Shown: positions 59,828-64,000 of the stretch, piece by piece
Numbering within the stretch: the stretch's first letter is position 1
How the letters are laid out: the number at the start of each line of letters is the position of its first letter
NCBI GenBank assembly: GCA_037951165.1
Contig: JBBDHG010000104.1
Span: 1,802,501 to 1,866,500, forward strand
DNA from: Lophius americanus
Lineage: Eukaryota; Chordata; Actinopteri; Lophiiformes; Lophiidae
Length of the DNA: 64,000 bases
Direction: 5' to 3'
Program-made: the position numbers and the translations under genes
Notes under the pieces: model-generated
Databases searched by the model: none
Told to the model about the DNA's origin: nothing
The model's input: only the letters and a program-made list of their open reading frames with translations

Positions 59828-61089
59828 TTTTAATCCCGTTAAGTTGTTAAGTTACTGTACAAAGTCATTTTTAAACATTTATTTGCTGTCAGCTTCCTTC
59901 TATTAATGTCCGTCACCCTCACAGCTAAAACTCACAGCGAAGGGTGTTGGGATTCCTGGGAAAAGCCTAACCTCAAAGTATTTTTGTTTTCTCTCGCAGA
60001 TTTTTTCTTCTTCTTTTTCTGATAATCAAAACCAAATGTGGAAACAGACTGGGGGTCTGGGGAGTGGTGGTGGTCATGGTGGAGACAAATTTCACATTGG
60101 ATCTATTTTTAGTGCAGTACAAATAAAACACATATTGCTTCTTCCCTCCTTCACTTGAAGTAGCATGTAGTGCCTGATTTTAATAAGACGCTTGTTTGCT
60201 GATGGCCTTGCAGTTATCAATTCCCATTTAATAAAAAGCAAAGAGTGTTGATTATATTCTGTTGCTAGGAAACTGAAGCATCACTCTGACCACATTGTGT
60301 TTGGCGATATTGAGTGTAGAGTGTCACGTTTGTGCTGATTTATGCCCATACCAAAGCTGTTTTTTTTGATTACTTTTGACTAAATTGAAATTTTCCCTGT
60401 TTAACGTCCCGATTTGGAACCGTTTTAATTTTGATAGTATGATGATTGAATTCATTGCTGCAATGCGGCACAATAAAGTCGCACTGAATTGCTTCAGAGG
60501 CAAACTTGGAGCAATAAATCTGTAAAAGTCATCAATCATTCATCTCAAATCAATGTTTCAGCCCCCGTATAAGTTGATGGGGAAGAGTTTTACCGCTCCA
60601 GTCAACCCACACTTATTCCACGTCTGTCAATATTTGCTTAAAATGTTATGGCTTGTATACCATTTGTAATTTTGCTCTGCACGCAATCTCTTTATTTCAT
60701 AGCTCTCAAAGCGTTCAACCACCTACATGGACAAGAGCCACAGACGTGTGATTTAATTGAAACGAGTCAGGGTGAGAGCTTTTCTGCAGCAAATGCTTTG
60801 CCTCTAATCTACAGGTAGATCTGCAGAAGAGGATTAAGCCTACAAATGGTTACGTGATTTTTTTTGTGGGGAGGAAAATTCTGACTTTATCCTCAGAATT
60901 CTGACTTAAGTCTCAGAAATGGGCAACTTGACAATTTTTTTGGGGGGTGCAGATTCTGAGTTAAAATTTCCGCATTGTATGTGGCCCTAATCTTCTTCCG
61001 TATACATCTCTAGGCTACATGATGCTTGTGTTTTTGTGAGATGTATAATTATCTGCACCTTCTACCTTCATTATTATATCCTCGCAAAA
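59828..61089. other. unique sequence, small tandem repeat
   Basis: No gene or element recognised. Two units of about 21 bp with AATTCTGACTTTATCCTCAG at 60888-60930. Confidence 0.4.
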
Positions 61090-61556
61090 TGTGGGATATT
61101 ATGGAATCGTCATTGGCGTCACTGTCCTTTGTGTTAACGCAACAACTCAAACACTAACTCATGGATCATTTTCAAATTTTATACCCGTATAGACCTCCGT
61201 TTGAAGAAGACCTGGATGGATTTATGAAGAGATTGGTTGAATATATTGTCCTCTAAAGGGAGCTTTATGTCCACAGGTTTTTGTGCCACCATTTCTCAAG
61301 CATCGGTCCAGTTGGGTCCAAATATGATTCACGTGAATCGACTGGAAGTAGATCTCACTAGTACAATTAAACTCAATAAATACTATATAAACTCGATTCT
61401 GAGAGTTTTTTTTTTTATTTAAAAAAAAATTGCTGATTACACAACTCCTCATGTAATTTTAGTTCTATCAGGGGGACTGCTTGTACTACGCAGGGGACTG
61501 GGACTTCTCGGGGAGCAGGAGTAAGGGTATACTTACTCTTGAGGACGAGTACGTTT
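61090..61556 (+). mobile_element. family H copy 12, near full length, degraded terminus
   Basis: 5' end GTGGGATATTATGGAATCGT, then TGTTAACGCAACAACTCAAA and the head (CATGGATCATTTTCAAATTT, ATACCCGTATAGACC). One module follows (CGGTCCAGTTGGGTCCAAAT, ATTCACGTGAATCGACT), then a T run and the 3' end (ATCAGGGGGACTGCTTGTAC, GCAGGGGACTGGGACTTCTC). The normal hairpin is replaced by another self-complementary stretch (AGTAAGGGTATACTTACT), and no CTRR is seen. Confidence 0.75.
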
Positions 61557-64000
61557 TTCCGAATTGGAGCACAATGGAAGTCATTGGTGGAACACAGCTA
61601 AAATTTTAGGATAATCAGAAGTATATGACTACATTACTATCCTGGATATGAGGCTAAACTCGGTTTTGACCATATTCTGGACATGGCGTTATATATAAAA
61701 ACAAAAAATCTGATTATTCATATTCCAGTTGAGATGACAATGACTTGTTTCGAAAAATATGGTAACTGACTATTGTGTGCTGTTTGCACACGTAATGTTT
61801 ATCGCGGGGTTTATCAAGTACATGCAAGCTAGCTTAATTTGAAGCATAATTTTTCTGTAGCTGCTAAAGAATGACAGTGGGGTCTAAAGTCAACATGGCA
61901 TTTCAGATATTTTTTACTCACCTTATTGCCAGCAGTAGGAGACAACAATCGGTATGACACACGTCTGACTGACTATCAGACTGACCTAACTCTTGTGAGA
62001 GGGTCATTATGACTTGAGGTCGGTTTTCAGTCTTTCAGCATTTTATTACCAGACACCATCCCCTGAGGCAGCCCTCCAGGGTGATCAGGTCCCAAAGTGT
62101 ACCCCATAGCCAATAAGGTTTAATCTTTATCCAAATAATCTATTTTTCCATGCTATACTTGTATGAAACTGTTATTACTGTGTTATTACATTTGTATTAT
62201 GACTGAAATGGGCTTTTAACTGGTTAAACAAACTCCTGGTTATCCTTTAGTTTTTTATCCTAGGAAACTTTTAACTATTGTATAAACAGCTATTACTGTG
62301 TTACTACATTTGCATTACCGTCACCAAAAAACAAGCTGCTAAACAGGCTTACCAAACACACCTTATCATTAGTTAGTTAGACAAACATACTGCAAGCAAG
62401 AAATCTGGCTTCAGTCGTGTATTTAAGTGGACAATCTGCTTGGAGCCTCGCCTGGAGCTTTTAGCATCAGACAGCCTCAGCATCACTGCTGGGGAAGTTC
62501 TTAAGTCTGAGTTCAGGTCGGATATAATGGATGCACTGTACTTAATCTATCTAATTTCATATGCGAATCATGTGATCATCTCATTTCGCTCCAGTGAGCA
62601 GACCAACACTCTACTCTGTTGCAGGACTTGTCGTAGTTTGATGGACGACTGGATTTCTGGGTCAGACTTTTACTTTCACTCCAGCCACTGACGTCCATCT
62701 GTTGTCTGCTGAGATGCGAGTGGGGGGGAGGGGGGTTGAAGGCAAATGTCAGGTGCCTTCCCGAGTGTCAGTTAAGGCGAATCACAACAACAGATAGCCA
62801 TTACAGCCACTTGGCTGCTTGTTAGGGGTTGTCTGATGGGACAGTCCACATGTCCGACTCTCTCCTTCTTCCAAACGTCCCTTCACATGTCACTAGTAGT
62901 TTCCATGTGCGGATGTTGTATAAAAGGAGAGCCAATAAATGCCTCTGCAATTTTTTTTGTATTATTCCACATTTTTATGAATGTTTTGAAGAGGATTTAT
63001 TGTAAAATAATAATATTAATATGACATGATCATAATCTCTTGTTCTTCTGGAACAGAAACCTAATATATAAAATATCTTGAATCAAATGAATACATGCTT
63101 GTATTCGTACACGTGATATTTTCTGACAAGATGATAATCCTCATCTTATCTTATGTATCGTTACTTGTTTTAAAATAAATCTACCAAAGGCTTATTTTAT
63201 GTTAGATTAGTTAGTTAGTTCATGGGAGTAGCATTTGCTGACAAATTGGGAAAATAAGTCTGAAATATTCTCCTTTTATCAAAATAAGTGTAAATTTATA
63301 AATGAACTGTGCCACATAAATTTTAAGACATGCCTTGAGGCTAAACGTTTTTACAAGTCAAATTTTTCTTGTTTTGTTCGGAGATAATTTTGTGCTTATT
63401 TTAAGTAATGTAGCTCACATTTTATTAATATTTCTTTTCACTGTTTTTGAGAGCTGACTTTCTCCAGTGTGCATAAAACATAAAGAGTGCATAGCAAACA
63501 TCCATCTGGTAAACGTTCGGTGGGATAGAAGGAGAACCACCCAACCATTCATATACCAATAAATCAAACAGTAAATCATCGGGGTGCACTCATGCGATTA
63601 TTGCTCCAAATGAATGATTTGTATAATGGACTATACGGCAGTAAAAGGGACACATTGCAAAAAACTCTGTTGTCAACATAATGTATTATGTGAAAATCAA
63701 CATTGTCCTACCCTGAACTAAGATAATTTACAAGATGACGGGTAGGAAGATGTATTCTGGGTGTTCAGACCGCCGCAGAGATCAATCGTCAGCTATAGAT
63801 TACATGGAATAAAATATGTAATCCATAGCTTTTGAGGAAATCTTATGAGATTGTTATTATAATGGAAAATCCGGGTGATAAAAAGGCAGAAGAGTTAATT
63901 TCTTAGAACACCTACTCTGCTCAAAATAATTAAGCTACAGGTCCCAGTAGGGGATGTCTGGCCCTCACGCCACCCTTATGAAGTCTGTTGCTGAAAGTTT
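61557..64000. other. unique sequence, nothing recognised
   Basis: No gene or element recognised. Two similar 43-bp segments (GTTATTACTGTGTTATTACA near 62170 and GCTATTACTGTGTTACTACA near 62288) suggest a small local duplication. A G-rich run is at 62720-62735. Confidence 0.4.

Overview
The window looks like non-coding vertebrate nuclear DNA, most likely from a ray-finned (teleost) fish. It is AT-rich and full of microsatellites. It carries relics of element types that are common together in teleost genomes: LINE reverse-transcriptase and endonuclease fragments, tRNA-derived SINEs, Tc1/mariner debris, a Harbinger-like MITE and non-autonomous repeats. No open reading frame exceeds 154 codons and none encodes an intact recognisable protein. 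There is no sign of bacterial-style gene organisation, rRNA, intact tRNA or CRISPR. It reads as a gene desert or the inside of very long introns.

Layout. 1-5 kb: mostly unique sequence, a (GT)n tract, a LINE reverse-transcriptase relic at 2.5 kb, and two possible exons (574-621 and 4866-4978, + strand) with compatible reading phases. 5.3-6.05 kb: an internally deleted LINE copy whose endonuclease region holds an 11-bp minisatellite. 6-27 kb: mostly unique sequence with a second reverse-transcriptase relic (9.4 kb), two SINEs (18.9 and 21.4 kb), LINE tails, a 603-bp element with long inverted repeats (20.6-21.2 kb) and compound microsatellites. 27-28.2 kb: a small CpG-rich patch next to a possible minus-strand first coding exon. 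28-40 kb: little beyond simple repeats and LINE-tail pieces. 40.4-44.1 kb: an R2-type LINE C-terminus, two Tc1-like relics, a 727-bp Harbinger-like element and a perfect (CA)61 array. 44-62 kb: the richest part, with most copies of one dispersed repeat family, a diverged 300-bp duplication, two degenerate minisatellites and several (TA)n arrays.

The most interesting feature is that dispersed family (about 12 copies, both strands; called family H here). Several copies end in a short GC-rich hairpin followed a few bases later by CTAG, CTAA or CTGA and then T. That is the 3' signature of Helitron rolling-circle transposons, so I infer a non-autonomous Helitron-like family. Its body is modular: a head segment, then one or two repeats of a module of roughly 140-190 bp, then a conserved 3' end of about 100 bp. 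I cannot name the family. Exon calls are splice-signal readings only and are low confidence.
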